Below are positions 6,264 to 6,265 of a stretch of 6,265 bases of DNA, one piece after another (position 1 is the stretch's first letter; every line of letters begins with the position of its first letter). Both the position numbers and the translations under genes were made by a program. Source of the stretch: Lentisphaeria bacterium (GTDB taxonomy: Bacteria; Verrucomicrobiota; Lentisphaeria; Oligosphaerales; JAFGRS01); the NCBI GenBank assembly GCA_016935045.1, contig JAFGRS010000416.1:1-6265 (forward strand), written 5' to 3'. The notes below the pieces were generated by a model. The model saw nothing but the letters and a program-made list of their open reading frames with translations. It was not told the DNA's origin and did no database searches.

Positions 6264-6265
6264 CC

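Overview
The window is a GC-rich piece of bacterial chromosome carrying three protein genes concerned with, or likely concerned with, glycan breakdown. A 5'-truncated GH39-type glycoside hydrolase lies on the + strand. It is convergent with a two-gene minus-strand unit made of a GH29-type alpha-L-fucosidase followed by a large exported protein of unknown function. The gene content suggests a polysaccharide-degrading member of the Planctomycetota-Verrucomicrobiota-Lentisphaerota/Kiritimatiellota (PVC) group. So do the weak ribosome-binding sites, a dispersed-looking GC hairpin and heptamer arrays of the GGACCAT/GGACAAT type. This assignment is an inference; the window has no ribosomal or other phylogenetic marker.

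Layout. Positions 2-1675 (+) hold the C-terminal part of a GH39-family protein, whose catalytic (beta/alpha)8 barrel appears to be interrupted by a carbohydrate-binding-like beta-sandwich. Positions 1677-1792 hold about 2.6 copies of a 44-bp GC-palindromic tandem repeat that fills the gap between the convergent genes. Positions 1801-4329 (-) encode an exported multidomain protein of about 842 residues: signal peptide, several beta-sandwich segments, a possible divergent TIM-barrel-like region and a C-terminal CBM4/9-like domain. Positions 4392-5732 (-) encode the GH29 enzyme of 446 residues, with no visible signal peptide. Positions 5733-6265 look non-coding and are packed with repeats. They hold a 122-bp nested inverted repeat directly upstream of the GH29 gene, and two heptamer arrays in opposite orientation (31 of 33 positions identical as inverted repeats) that bracket 262 bp of apparently non-coding DNA.

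How the parts may work together (inference). The GH29 gene and its downstream neighbour are 62 bp apart and probably co-transcribed. The neighbour could bind or process a fucose-containing glycan outside the cytoplasm, while the fucosidase releases fucose from imported oligosaccharides. The GH39-type enzyme would attack another linkage, such as xylose-containing backbone or side chains. No transporter, regulator or sulfatase is visible here, so the locus assignment stays incomplete. No tRNA, rRNA, CRISPR array or complete insertion sequence was seen.
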